9,998 nt of DNA from an uncultured Clostridia bacterium (lineage in GTDB: Bacteria > Bacillota > Clostridia > Oscillospirales > Acutalibacteraceae), in contig CAMVYG010000067.1 in the NCBI GenBank assembly GCA_947171615.1, forward strand, positions 1 to 9,998. The letters run 5' to 3'. The notes beneath the pieces are model-generated. The model did no database searches and was not told the origin of the DNA. It worked only from the letters and a program-made list of their open reading frames with translations. A program made the position numbers and the translations under genes. Each line of letters opens with the position of its first letter. The first letter of the stretch is position 1. Shown here piece after piece: positions 1 to 6,171 of the stretch.

Positions 1-2
1 GT

Positions 3-617
3 GATTATCAACGTAATTGGTTATGTAAAAGAATGAACGGCTCAATAAAAGAGTATATTCGTTTTATAGAAACAGTAAAGGATGTTCAATACCCTGTAAA
101 AGTTAAATTTGGTCTTGAAGTTTGTTATATTCCTGAAACTGCCGATCTGCTATCGGGCATCCTTGACGAATATGAGTTTGATTTCCTTACAGGCTCCGTG
201 CATTGGATTGACGGTTGGGGATTTGACCACATGGGCCAGGAAGAAGTTTGGAAGGGCAAGAATATAAATGAGGTTTATAAAAGATATTATACGATAATGC
301 TTCAGCTGTGTGAGAGCGGTCTGTTTACCGGTCTTGCGCATCCTGATTCAATCAAGTGTTTTGGATATATGCCGGACATTGACTTGACAGATTATTATAA
401 TGAATTGGCTGTCCTGTTGTGTAAAAACGGTATGTATGCTGAAAACAGCGGGGGATTACGGTTAAATTATTCCCCGGATTTGGAGTTGGGGCTGAATCCC
501 CAACTGCTGTCTGTTTTTCAAAAAAATAATGTGAGAATCGAGACAGCTTCTGATGCACATAAACAAAGTGATGTTGGCGCAAATATTCCTGAACTCGAAA
601 ATATGCTCAAAAGGTAG
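3..617 (+). CDS. PHP-family phosphatase, histidinol-phosphatase-like (5' end outside window)
   Basis: This is the C-terminal 204 residues of a PHP-superfamily metal-dependent phosphoesterase, closest in character to HisK-type histidinol phosphatase, which removes phosphate from L-histidinol phosphate in histidine synthesis. The reading frame is open to the window edge (it reads DYQRNWLCKR before the first ATG at 33), so that ATG is an internal Met. The N-terminal HxH motif lies upstream, outside the window. Numbering from the Met at 33, the visible PHP metal-site residues are E29 (GLEV), H57 (SVHW), H103 (AHPD), and D174 with H176 (SDAH), so the visible part looks catalytically intact. It ends in TAG at 615-617, with no clear terminator after it. 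No other histidine genes are visible, so the substrate is not certain; another phosphoester is possible. The family call is firm, the exact substrate only moderate. Confidence 0.85.
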   Translation, partial: DYQRNWLCKRMNGSIKEYIRFIETVKDVQYPVKVKFGLEVCYIPETADLLSGILDEYEFDFLTGSVHWIDGWGFDHMGQEEVWKGKNINEVYKRYYTIMLQLCESGLFTGLAHPDSIKCFGYMPDIDLTDYYNELAVLLCKNGMYAENSGGLRLNYSPDLELGLNPQLLSVFQKNNVRIETASDAHKQSDVGANIPELENMLKR

Positions 618-680
618 AGAAACATAAAGAGTATAATTCGGGACTATAAAACTACACTGGATTAAAGTGGCGGCAGCGGA

Positions 681-727
681 TTGATAGATTCCTTGCTAAT
701 TTTTTATCTACATGGTGCTAGCACCAT
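681..727 (+). promoter_or_regulatory. Candidate promoter with palindromic operator-like site before the first acetyltransferase
   Basis: A TTGATA at 681-686 and a TATCTA at 705-710 are 18 bases apart and could form a sigma-70-type promoter, though the -10 match is weak. Just downstream, at the expected transcription start, lies a perfect 16-base palindrome (712-727, ATGGTGCTAGCACCAT). It is not followed by a T run, so it is not a terminator; its position suits an operator for a dimeric repressor. The promoter is a guess from spacing; the palindrome is certain. Confidence 0.4.
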
Positions 728-838
728 TTACAGAGAAGCAGATAGGGAAAATCAGTATTTAGGTAATGGTTCGCTACGCTTTTAAGCCGTAAGCTGCAAG
801 AATTTTCAAATGGGAAATCACCACGGGAGGAACTGTTC

Positions 839-1363
839 ATGAGCAAGGAACCGGTTATCGAAACAGACAGGCTGCTGTTACGTCCTATCACCCTTGATGA
901 TGCGGAAGCCTGTTTCAGCTGGAACAGTGATGAGCGGGTTACAAAGTACATGGCGTATTCTACGTATTCCGATATCAGCCAAACGGTAGACTGGATAAAA
1001 TCCACCCTTGTGGATGAAGAAGAGTGGAATTGGGCCTTTGTTTTGAAAGAAGAAAACAAAGTGATCGGAACAGGGGGAATAGGCCCCAGTGCGCAAATGA
1101 AAGGGTATTGGGGGATAGGGTACAATCTTCATTATGATTACTGGAACAAAGGCTACTGCACGGAAGCGATGAAGGCCATTATTGAGTTTGCCCATAAAGA
1201 ACTCGGCGTAAAAAAGATATGCTCAGACCATGCGGTGGATAATCCCCGTTCCGGAAAAGTGATGGAAAAGTGCGGGCTGAAATTTGACCACGATGGGGAA
1301 TATACAAAGCTGGACGGCAGCCAAACATTCCAGGCAAAATTTTATACACTGGATTTGGAGTAA
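839..1363 (+). CDS. GNAT family N-acetyltransferase, RimJ/RimL type
   Basis: This 174-residue protein is a single-domain cytoplasmic GNAT enzyme that would transfer the acetyl group of acetyl-CoA to an amine. The N-terminal IETDRLLLRPIT (7-18) is the usual opening of the RimJ/RimL (Acetyltransf_3) branch. The acetyl-CoA pyrophosphate-binding segment is YWNKGYCTEA (101-110), and NPRSGKVMEKCG (135-146) is the typical last helix region that contacts CoA. Length is normal for the family. The ATG at 839 is chosen because GGGAGG at 825-830 lies 8 bases upstream. It stands alone, with a 280-base gap before the next gene. RimJ/RimL relatives act on ribosomal protein N-termini, antibiotics or small metabolites; the sequence does not say which. 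It shares the GKVMEK segment with the acetyltransferase at 1674, including an identical 18-base DNA stretch, which conservation of the motif may explain. Confidence 0.92.
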   Translation: MSKEPVIETDRLLLRPITLDDAEACFSWNSDERVTKYMAYSTYSDISQTVDWIKSTLVDEEEWNWAFVLKEENKVIGTGGIGPSAQMKGYWGIGYNLHYDYWNKGYCTEAMKAIIEFAHKELGVKKICSDHAVDNPRSGKVMEKCGLKFDHDGEYTKLDGSQTFQAKFYTLDLE

Positions 1364-1450
1364 GAGAGGGGATCTAACCAGGCTCTGATTTTTGCGCAGT
1401 CTTAATGTCCCGGTTCGATGGTCAAGGAATAGGGAGCAACTTTTCTGCGC

Positions 1451-1478
1451 TTGACATAAAGAATCGATAAATTATGAG
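1451..1478 (+). promoter_or_regulatory. Possible promoter for the second acetyltransferase and kinase pair
   Basis: A perfect TTGACA at 1451-1456 is followed after 16 bases by TATGAG at 1473-1478, a partial match to TATAAT. If used, the transcript would start near 1485 and run through the REP-like hairpin pair at 1497-1632 before reaching the gene at 1674. The -10 is weak, so this is tentative. Confidence 0.35.
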
Positions 1479-1496
1479 GTATCATTCTCTGTTTAC

Positions 1497-1632
1497 TGTC
1501 ATTACTGAGCAAAAGATCCTTCGGATCTTCTCGAAGAATCTCGAATAGTAGAAACTGACGCATAAAAAATCCTTTTACTCGCCAGCCATTTCTAACCGAG
1601 ATTCTTCGGCGTTTTCACGCCTCAGAATGACA
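1497..1632. repeat. Inverted pair of REP-like palindromic repeats
   Basis: Two copies of a TGTCATT-CTGAG...CGAAGAATCTCG unit face each other: copy one on + at 1497-1543, copy two on - at 1597-1632. Each carries its own hairpin between the conserved halves: AAGATCC/GGATCTT with a 3-base loop at 1513-1529, and GGCGT/ACGCC with a GAAA loop (as read on the minus strand) at 1609-1622. The stems differ in sequence between copies while the flanking halves are conserved, which is typical of selection on shape. ATAAATTAT at 1467-1475 and its reverse complement at 1647-1655 suggest the symmetric unit may reach about 190 bases. This resembles a REP doublet (BIME) or a small non-autonomous element; no transposase is visible. 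Confidence 0.75.
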
Positions 1633-1673
1633 GCAAGTAATGAATGATAATTTATGTTAAAGGAGACATGCGC

Positions 1674-2255
1674 TTGAAACATATAGGTACCAAAACAATA
1701 GAAACCGCACGGCTGACCTTGCGAAGGCTGAAGCTTACCGATTCGGAAATGATGTTTCAGAATTGGACAAGCGATGAAAAAGTCACGCAGTTTTTGCGCT
1801 GGGACGCGCATAAGACGATAGACGATACCAGGCGTATGATCCGGCAATGGCTGGATCATTATCAGGATGATTCCACTTATTACTGGGGCATTTATCTGAA
1901 GGATGGGGAAATGATCGGCTCCATTGGCGTTACGATAACCTCAGATCACGATCTCAAAGGGGCGTTGGGGTACAAGATCGGCAGCCGTTTCTGGAACCGG
2001 GGCTATTCCAGCGAGGCGGCGAAAGCGGTTGTCGATTATATGTTCCGCAATACGGATATTGAGCGGATCGATTCCTTCAGCTCTGTAAAAAATCCCGCTT
2101 CAGGAAAAGTGATGGAAAAGATCGGAATGCGTTACGAGGGCCGCTTGCAGCATTATTACAAAACGCGGGATGGATTTCACGATTGTACTTTGTACGCCAT
2201 TATCCGAAAAGAATGGGAGCAAAGGAACAGCGATCAATCGATCGGAGAGATATAA
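1674..2255 (+). CDS. GNAT family N-acetyltransferase, RimJ/RimL type (TTG start)
   Basis: This 193-residue cytoplasmic acetyl-CoA-dependent acetyltransferase begins MKHIGTKTIETARLTLRRL, the classic start of this RimJ/RimL subgroup. The TTG at 1674 is preferred: GGAG at 1662-1665 lies 8 bases upstream of it, but only 2 bases upstream of the in-frame ATG at 1668. The ATG at 1644 has no ribosome site and would lie beside the repeat arm. The acetyl-CoA loop is WNRGYSSEAA (107-116), and NPASGKVMEKIG (140-151) is the C-terminal CoA-contact region. The C-terminal tail is longer than in the acetyltransferase at 839. Its TAA stop directly abuts the ATG of the P-loop kinase gene at 2256, so the two are almost surely co-transcribed and translationally coupled. 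The substrate cannot be read from the sequence; relatives acetylate protein N-termini, antibiotics or metabolites. Confidence 0.9.
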   Translation: MKHIGTKTIETARLTLRRLKLTDSEMMFQNWTSDEKVTQFLRWDAHKTIDDTRRMIRQWLDHYQDDSTYYWGIYLKDGEMIGSIGVTITSDHDLKGALGYKIGSRFWNRGYSSEAAKAVVDYMFRNTDIERIDSFSSVKNPASGKVMEKIGMRYEGRLQHYYKTRDGFHDCTLYAIIRKEWEQRNSDQSIGEI

Positions 2256-2747
2256 ATGTCAAAACAGAAATTGATTGTGATAACGGGTTCTCCTTGTGTG
2301 GGAAAAACCACTGTGACACAGGAGCTTTTTTCTTCTTATGAAAACAGCGCGTTCTTTGATGGCGATTGGGCCTGGTGCGTCAACCCCTTTTCGGTGGATG
2401 ATCCGAGATTGCGAAACGGCGATAAAACCATGTCGTTCGCGTTGTCTACCTATTTGAATTGTGATTTTGATTATGTTTTCTTTTCGTCGGTAGTTGCCGT
2501 GGATCGGGAGATCCGTGAAGCGTTTTTGAAGGATATAACAGCAAAGGATTATTCGGTTATAGGAATTACCCTGACCTGTTCAGAGGAAACCCTGCGTGAA
2601 CGCCACAAAAAGCGGGGCGACAGAACCGAATGCTCTTTTTTCTGGCTGCATTTAAAGCCGCATGAAGGCGATTATGTTATTGATACAGACCGGAAAAGCG
2701 TTCAGCAGATAGTCGATGAGATAAAGATAATAGTAGACCATAACTGA
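2256..2747 (+). CDS. Small P-loop nucleoside/small-molecule kinase (AAA_33-like)
   Basis: This 163-residue soluble protein starts with beta-strand KLIVIT, then a clean Walker A loop GSPCVGKTT (11-19). An acidic DGDW (35-38) sits where small kinases bind substrate or Mg. The hydrophobic strand FDYVFFSSVV (71-80) is followed by an Arg/Lys-rich lid-like segment RERHKKRGDR (114-123). This is the plan of small AAA_33 kinases related to adenylate kinase, shikimate kinase and chloramphenicol phosphotransferase, which transfer the gamma-phosphate of ATP to a small molecule. Length fits a minimal kinase. GGAG at 2244-2247 sits 8 bases before the ATG, and the start abuts the stop of the acetyltransferase gene. 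A terminator follows. Pairing with an acetyltransferase suggests that both modify the same or related small molecules, but this is inference. The fold is confident; the substrate is unknown. Confidence 0.8.
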   Translation: MSKQKLIVITGSPCVGKTTVTQELFSSYENSAFFDGDWAWCVNPFSVDDPRLRNGDKTMSFALSTYLNCDFDYVFFSSVVAVDREIREAFLKDITAKDYSVIGITLTCSEETLRERHKKRGDRTECSFFWLHLKPHEGDYVIDTDRKSVQQIVDEIKIIVDHN

Positions 2748-2766
2748 GAGCGTGAGAGAGTGGATG

Positions 2767-2800
2767 GCGGTAGTCACTGAAAAGCGACTGCCGCTTTTTT
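2767..2800 (+). terminator. Intrinsic terminator after the acetyltransferase-kinase pair
   Basis: GCGGTAGTC (2767-2775) pairs with GACTGCCGC (2786-2794) in a 9-bp stem with one G-U pair and a 10-base loop, followed directly by six T (2795-2800). It lies 20 bases after the kinase stop codon and separates this unit from guaA. Confidence 0.9.
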
Positions 2801-2898
2801 AACGAATCAGAATTTAAGAATCTGTACTGATAGTAAAAGCTCTACAAAACCGTATCAAAAGAAATGTCGAAAAGCAGCCGAGAAATTCACCGTGTATC

Positions 2899-2927
2899 TT
2901 GAATTTTCGCAAAAAATCGTATACAAT
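2899..2927 (+). promoter_or_regulatory. Sigma-70/SigA promoter for guaA
   Basis: TTGAAT (2899-2904) and TACAAT (2922-2927) are separated by exactly 17 bases. This is the first good promoter after the terminator at 2767-2800. Transcription would start near 2934, giving a leader of about 127 bases before the guaA ATG at 3061. The rest of the gap from 2801 to 2898 shows nothing recognisable. Confidence 0.7.
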
Positions 2928-2957
2928 ACCTGTATTGAAAATTCAGGCATTATTTCA

Positions 2958-3013
2958 CAGCTGCCCGGCGGAAAAGTTCGGCATGCCGGATTGTCGGTTC
3001 AGTATGGCAGCTG
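2958..3013 (+). promoter_or_regulatory. Structured 5' leader of guaA (unidentified)
   Basis: Inside the predicted guaA leader, CAGCTGCC (2958-2965) and GGCAGCTG (3006-3013) form a perfect 8-bp closing stem. Within it, CGGC (2966-2969) can pair with GCCG (2985-2988), or the palindrome CGGCATGCCG (2979-2988) can fold on itself, so two exclusive inner folds exist. I do not see the conserved loops of a guanine-type purine riboswitch. It may be a regulatory RNA element, a protein-binding site, or a chance fold. Confidence 0.4.
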
Positions 3014-3060
3014 CAGAGATCCAGAAAATTGAAAAATTTACGAAAGTTGGAGGGATTACC

Positions 3061-4041
3061 ATGGCGGACAACAAAAGACCGGAAAGCATGGAACGGATCA
3101 CCACCCCCGCGCTGGCACAGGCGTTTATTGAAGAACAGATGACAGCGCTGCGTTCCCAGATTGGGGACAGAAAGGTGCTTCTGGCGCTTTCCGGCGGTGT
3201 AGACAGCTCTGTTGTGGCGGCGCTGCTTATCAAGGCTATCGGTAAGCAGCTTGTTTGCGTGCACGTCAATCACGGATTGCTGCGCAAAGGAGAGCCGGAG
3301 CAGGTGGTTCAGGTGTTCCGCGATGAAATGGACGCCAACCTCGTTTATGTGGATGCGGTGGACCGCTTTTTGGATAAGCTGGCAGGGGTTGCCGAGCCGG
3401 AGAAGAAGCGGAAGATCATCGGCGCGGAGTTTATCCGCGTGTTTGAGGAGGAAGCCCGGAAGCTGGAGGGAATTGAGTTCCTGGCCCAGGGCACCATCTA
3501 CCCGGACATCATCGAGAGCGACGGCGTAAAGGCACACCACAATGTGGGCGGACTGCCGGAGGATATGAAATTCGAGCTGGTAGAGCCGCTGAAATTCTTA
3601 TATAAGGACGAGGTGCGCGTAGTGGGCAAGGCGCTGGGCTTGCCGGACGGCATGGTGTACCGCCAGCCCTTCCCTGGGCCGGGCCTTGGCGTGCGCTGCC
3701 TGGGAGCGATCACCCGTGACCGGCTGGAGGCGGTGCGGGAGTCCGACGCCATTTTGCGGGAAGAATTTGCGAAAAACGGCCTGGAAGGCAAGGTGTGGCA
3801 GTATTTCACCGCAGTCCCCGATTTCCGCTCAGTAGGCGTGGAAAACGGCGCCCGTACCTTCGCTTACCCGGTAATTATCCGGGCGGTAAATACCACCGAC
3901 GCCATGACCGCAACGGTGGAGGATGTTCCGTTTGCCCTGTTGCAGCATATTACAGACCGGATCACCCACGAGGTAAAGGGCGTCAACCGCGTGCTGTATG
4001 ATCTTACGCCCAAGCCCAGCGGCACCATTGAATGGGAGTAA
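3061..4041 (+). CDS. guaA: GMP synthase, ATP-pyrophosphatase subunit without glutaminase domain
   Basis: This 326-residue cytoplasmic enzyme would adenylate XMP and aminate it to GMP, the last step of guanine nucleotide synthesis. It holds the PP-loop SGGVDSS (44-50), QGTIYPD (143-149), HHNVGGLP (159-166), FPGPGLGVR (204-212) and the C-terminal dimerisation domain ending KPSGTIEWE (318-326), all diagnostic of the GuaA C-terminal half. The usual bacterial protein is about 510 residues with an N-terminal class I glutamine amidotransferase; that domain is absent here. The ATG at 3061 has GGAGGG 6 bases upstream (3049-3054). Starts farther upstream would run through the promoter and leader, and the added residues do not resemble an amidotransferase. 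The segment between YPDIIES and HHNVGG is also shorter than in E. coli. It probably needs a separate amidotransferase subunit, as in archaea, or free ammonia. It is monocistronic between a promoter and a terminator. Confidence 0.95.
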   Translation: MADNKRPESMERITTPALAQAFIEEQMTALRSQIGDRKVLLALSGGVDSSVVAALLIKAIGKQLVCVHVNHGLLRKGEPEQVVQVFRDEMDANLVYVDAVDRFLDKLAGVAEPEKKRKIIGAEFIRVFEEEARKLEGIEFLAQGTIYPDIIESDGVKAHHNVGGLPEDMKFELVEPLKFLYKDEVRVVGKALGLPDGMVYRQPFPGPGLGVRCLGAITRDRLEAVRESDAILREEFAKNGLEGKVWQYFTAVPDFRSVGVENGARTFAYPVIIRAVNTTDAMTATVEDVPFALLQHITDRITHEVKGVNRVLYDLTPKPSGTIEWE

Positions 4042-4061
4042 GGATTTAAACATAAGGCTTT

Positions 4062-4100
4062 AAGCAGGCGGGTATTCTGCGGAATATCTGTCTGCTTTTT
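4062..4100 (+). terminator. Intrinsic terminator of guaA
   Basis: A 16-bp stem pairs 4062-4077 with 4082-4097 through a 4-base loop (TGCG) and contains three G-U pairs. It runs into a T tract at 4096-4100. It lies 20 bases after the guaA stop. Confidence 0.9.
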
Positions 4101-4101
4101 A

Positions 4102-4147
4102 TTGTCAGGGAACTGGCTTTATGATAAAATAACCGCAGAGCGGTTAT
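4102..4147 (+). promoter_or_regulatory. Candidate promoter with perfect dyad at the start site
   Basis: TTGTCA (4102-4107) and TAAAAT (4125-4130) are 17 bases apart, each one base from consensus. A perfect inverted repeat ATAACCGC-AGA-GCGGTTAT (4129-4147) covers the end of the -10 and the expected start near 4137. This placement is that of a repressor operator. No T run follows, so it is not a terminator. The next coding start on this strand is the response regulator at 4368, about 230 bases away. The DNA from 4148 to 4305 holds no open frame with a ribosome site that I can support. Confidence 0.5.
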
Positions 4148-4305
4148 CAGCGAGAAAGGCTGAAGCACGCAGCGTTTCCTTTTCTTGCAAGCAGTAAAGC
4201 GTGGGCTGGGAGCGGAAAAATTAAAGCAGCCATTCAAAAAGGCTCAGAATTAGGGTATATTCCAAACAGATAACGCCTACTACCTGTAACACTCCAAAAC
4301 ACAAG

Positions 4306-4334
4306 TTGCTTTTCTCCACAAAACCAACTATAAA
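4306..4334 (+). promoter_or_regulatory. Promoter proximal to the response regulator gene
   Basis: TTGCTT (4306-4311) and TATAAA (4329-4334) lie 17 bases apart. Transcription would start near 4341, about 27 bases before the ATG at 4368. AAGGAG at 4352-4357 is the ribosome site. With the candidate promoter at 4102 the operon may have two promoters. Confidence 0.55.
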
Positions 4335-4367
4335 TATAAGAAAACCATCCCAAGGAGCGACCCAATC

Positions 4368-5033
4368 ATGCGTATCTTGATCATAGAGGACGAACAAGAG
4401 CTTCTCCAAGACATTGCCAAAGGCCTGACCCTAAAAGGTTATGCTGTAGACCAGGTGAGCAACGGCAAAACCGGCAGCCAGATGGCTGTTGATGAAGAAT
4501 ATGACTTAATCGTGCTGGATTTGAACCTGCCGGGAATGGATGGCTTCACCATTCTAAAGGAACTCAGAAAAGAGCGCCCTCAAACAAAGGTCCTCATTCT
4601 ATCGGCCAACTCCGAGCTGGACAGCAAGCTCTCCGGGTTTGAGCTGGGAGCCAGCGACTACCTGACCAAGCCATTCCATTTTGCCGAATTGGAAGCACGT
4701 ATTCGTGTTTTGCTGAACCGCAAATTTGTCCAGCAGACCAACTGTCTGTCCTATCAAAAGCTGATCTTGGACACCTTGACCCGCGTGGCCCAAACAGACG
4801 AAAAACCCATATCCCTCACTGCCAAAGAATTTTCCATCTTAGAATATTTCCTGCTGAACCAGGGCCGGCTCATCACACAGCAGGAACTGATCGATCACGT
4901 CTGGAACGGTGATGCTGACCCATTCAGTAACTCCATCCGTGTGCACCTATCGGCCCTGCGAAAAAAGCTAAAGGCAGCGCTGGGGAGCGACCCAATCCAA
5001 ACGAAAATCGGAGAGGGGTATATGCTATTATGA
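4368..5033 (+). CDS. OmpR/PhoB-family response regulator
   Basis: This 221-residue DNA-binding regulator has an N-terminal receiver domain (about 1-115) and a C-terminal winged-helix Trans_reg_C domain (about 125-221). Receiver landmarks are the acidic pair E7/D8 in IIEDE, the phospho-acceptor D51 in VLDLNLPGMDG, the Ser of LSAN near 79, and K101 in LTKPF. The recognition region includes VWNGDADPFSNSIRVHLSALRKK, a usual pattern for this class (shown in part: IRVHLSALRKK). Length is typical. AAGGAG lies 10 bases before the ATG. The stop codon TGA overlaps the histidine kinase start as ATGA at 5030-5033, so the pair is translationally coupled. It most likely controls the redox genes that follow and perhaps its own operon; no binding repeats could be assigned with confidence. 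Confidence 0.96.
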   Translation: MRILIIEDEQELLQDIAKGLTLKGYAVDQVSNGKTGSQMAVDEEYDLIVLDLNLPGMDGFTILKELRKERPQTKVLILSANSELDSKLSGFELGASDYLTKPFHFAELEARIRVLLNRKFVQQTNCLSYQKLILDTLTRVAQTDEKPISLTAKEFSILEYFLLNQGRLITQQELIDHVWNGDADPFSNSIRVHLSALRKKLKAALGSDPIQTKIGEGYMLL

Positions 5034-6145
5034 AAAGGATCCCACTGCGTATACGGTTCACCATCTTTTCCAGCTTGTTTCTTCTGCTATCCTGCTCTGC
5101 GCTTGCGATAGCGTCAAATTTATCTGCCGGGAAAATGGTAGAGGCGGCGGTGATGCTCCCCAGCCAGCAGCTCGGCGATAACGGTGAGCCAGCGGCATTT
5201 TTGGAACCAGGCGAAGCTGCCGCAGAAATAACCACAGACGCCAGCTACCGCACCTTCCGCAAAGAGACAATCCTTGCCACCTGTATCATCGTGCTGGTGG
5301 GCAGTGCCGCCACCTATTTTGCCTCGGGCTACATTTTGAAACCCATTCACACCCTTTCAGAAGAAGTGAAAAAACGCAACGCGAATACTCTCGACCAGCC
5401 CCTGGTTATCCCCCAGAGCGCGGACGAGCTGCAAGAGCTGGCTGTCTCCTTCAACCAAATGCTCTCGGAGTTACAGCGCTCTTTCGCCATCCAAAAGCAA
5501 TTCTCCGCCGACGCCGCCCATGAGCTGCGGACGCCCCTTGCGGTCATGCAGACAAAGCTTGACGTTATGGCTCTATCTGAGGATATCAGCGCCGAAACAA
5601 AAGAGATGATTTTTTCGCTTAACACCCAGCTGGGGCGGCTTACGGCTTTGATTGAGGATTTACTGCTGTTCAGCAAAGACCTGCCGCTGGACTCCATAAA
5701 GCCGGTCCCGCTATTGCCGCTCCTTGAGGACGTGGCGGAGGAACTAAACGATGTGGCGGCACAAAAGCAGATTGAGATTTTTGTAGACGGCGAGGACTAC
5801 ATCATACAGGGCCAAGACCGCCTGCTGGAACGGGTTTTATATAATTTGATGGAAAACGCGGTCAAATATAGTCCCTCAGAAAGCGCGGTACAGGTTCGTT
5901 TATTCCGTGAGAAAGACGAGGTATGCGTTTCTGTAGCGGACCAGGGCGAAGGAATCCCCGAGGAGTTCCGGGAGACTATCTTCGAGCCATTCTTCCGCGT
6001 TGACAAGTCCCGGAGCCGCTCCATTGGCGGGAACGGCCTGGGGCTAGCGGTGTGCAAAAAGATACTGGACAGGCATAACGCCGCCATTTCTGTGGCGCCC
6101 AATGAGCCTGCCGGAAGTATTTTTCTGGTTCGCTTTCCGTCTTAA
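5030..6145 (+). CDS. Membrane sensor histidine kinase (HAMP-HisKA-HATPase)
   Basis: This 371-residue inner-membrane sensor would autophosphorylate on His and pass phosphate to D51 of the response regulator it overlaps by 4 bases. A first membrane helix spans about 10-30. A short extracytoplasmic loop, about 50 residues (33-80), contains no Cys. The second helix is about 81-103. HAMP follows (about 104-155). The H-box FSADAAHELRTPL has phospho-acceptor H164. The HATPase part shows the N-box ENAVKYS (N276), G1 DQGEGIP (304-310), F-box FEPFFRV and G2 GGNGLGLA (333-340). All catalytic boxes are intact. The small sensor loop suggests detection of an envelope or membrane state, or of a small ligand, rather than a large partner. 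The lack of Cys in the loop argues against direct thiol sensing there, despite the redox genes downstream. Confidence 0.96.
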   Translation: MKRIPLRIRFTIFSSLFLLLSCSALAIASNLSAGKMVEAAVMLPSQQLGDNGEPAAFLEPGEAAAEITTDASYRTFRKETILATCIIVLVGSAATYFASGYILKPIHTLSEEVKKRNANTLDQPLVIPQSADELQELAVSFNQMLSELQRSFAIQKQFSADAAHELRTPLAVMQTKLDVMALSEDISAETKEMIFSLNTQLGRLTALIEDLLLFSKDLPLDSIKPVPLLPLLEDVAEELNDVAAQKQIEIFVDGEDYIIQGQDRLLERVLYNLMENAVKYSPSESAVQVRLFREKDEVCVSVADQGEGIPEEFRETIFEPFFRVDKSRSRSIGGNGLGLAVCKKILDRHNAAISVAPNEPAGSIFLVRFPS

Positions 6146-6171
6146 CACCAGCTTTATACCCAATATGTTAC

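Noticed and set aside
1400..1425. tRNA-like T-arm sequence (CCCGGTTCGATGG)
   Set aside because: The flanks do not fold into acceptor, D and anticodon arms, so it looks like a chance match.
1644..1673. Start of the second acetyltransferase at the ATG at 1644 or 1668
   Set aside because: The first has no ribosome site and lies beside the repeat arm; the second is only 2 bases from GGAG. TTG at 1674 fits both spacing and the family N-terminus.
1253..2120. Identical 18-base stretch in the first two acetyltransferase genes as a mobile repeat
   Set aside because: Both copies encode the conserved GKVMEK motif in the same frame; gene homology explains it.
2899..3060. N-terminal extension of guaA from a TTG at 2899
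   Set aside because: The TTG is part of the -35 box, the added 54 residues match no known domain, and the ATG at 3061 has a strong GGAGGG site 6 bases upstream.
2934..3060. Guanine-type purine riboswitch before guaA
   Set aside because: The stem is present, but the conserved loop and junction sequences of the purine riboswitch are not seen.
3212..3809. Long open frames inside guaA in other frames and on the minus strand
   Set aside because: They are by-products of the GC-rich codon pattern of guaA, lack ribosome sites and resemble no protein family.
4182..4247. Short open frame ending in TAG before the response regulator
   Set aside because: It has no ATG, no ribosome site and no recognisable sequence.
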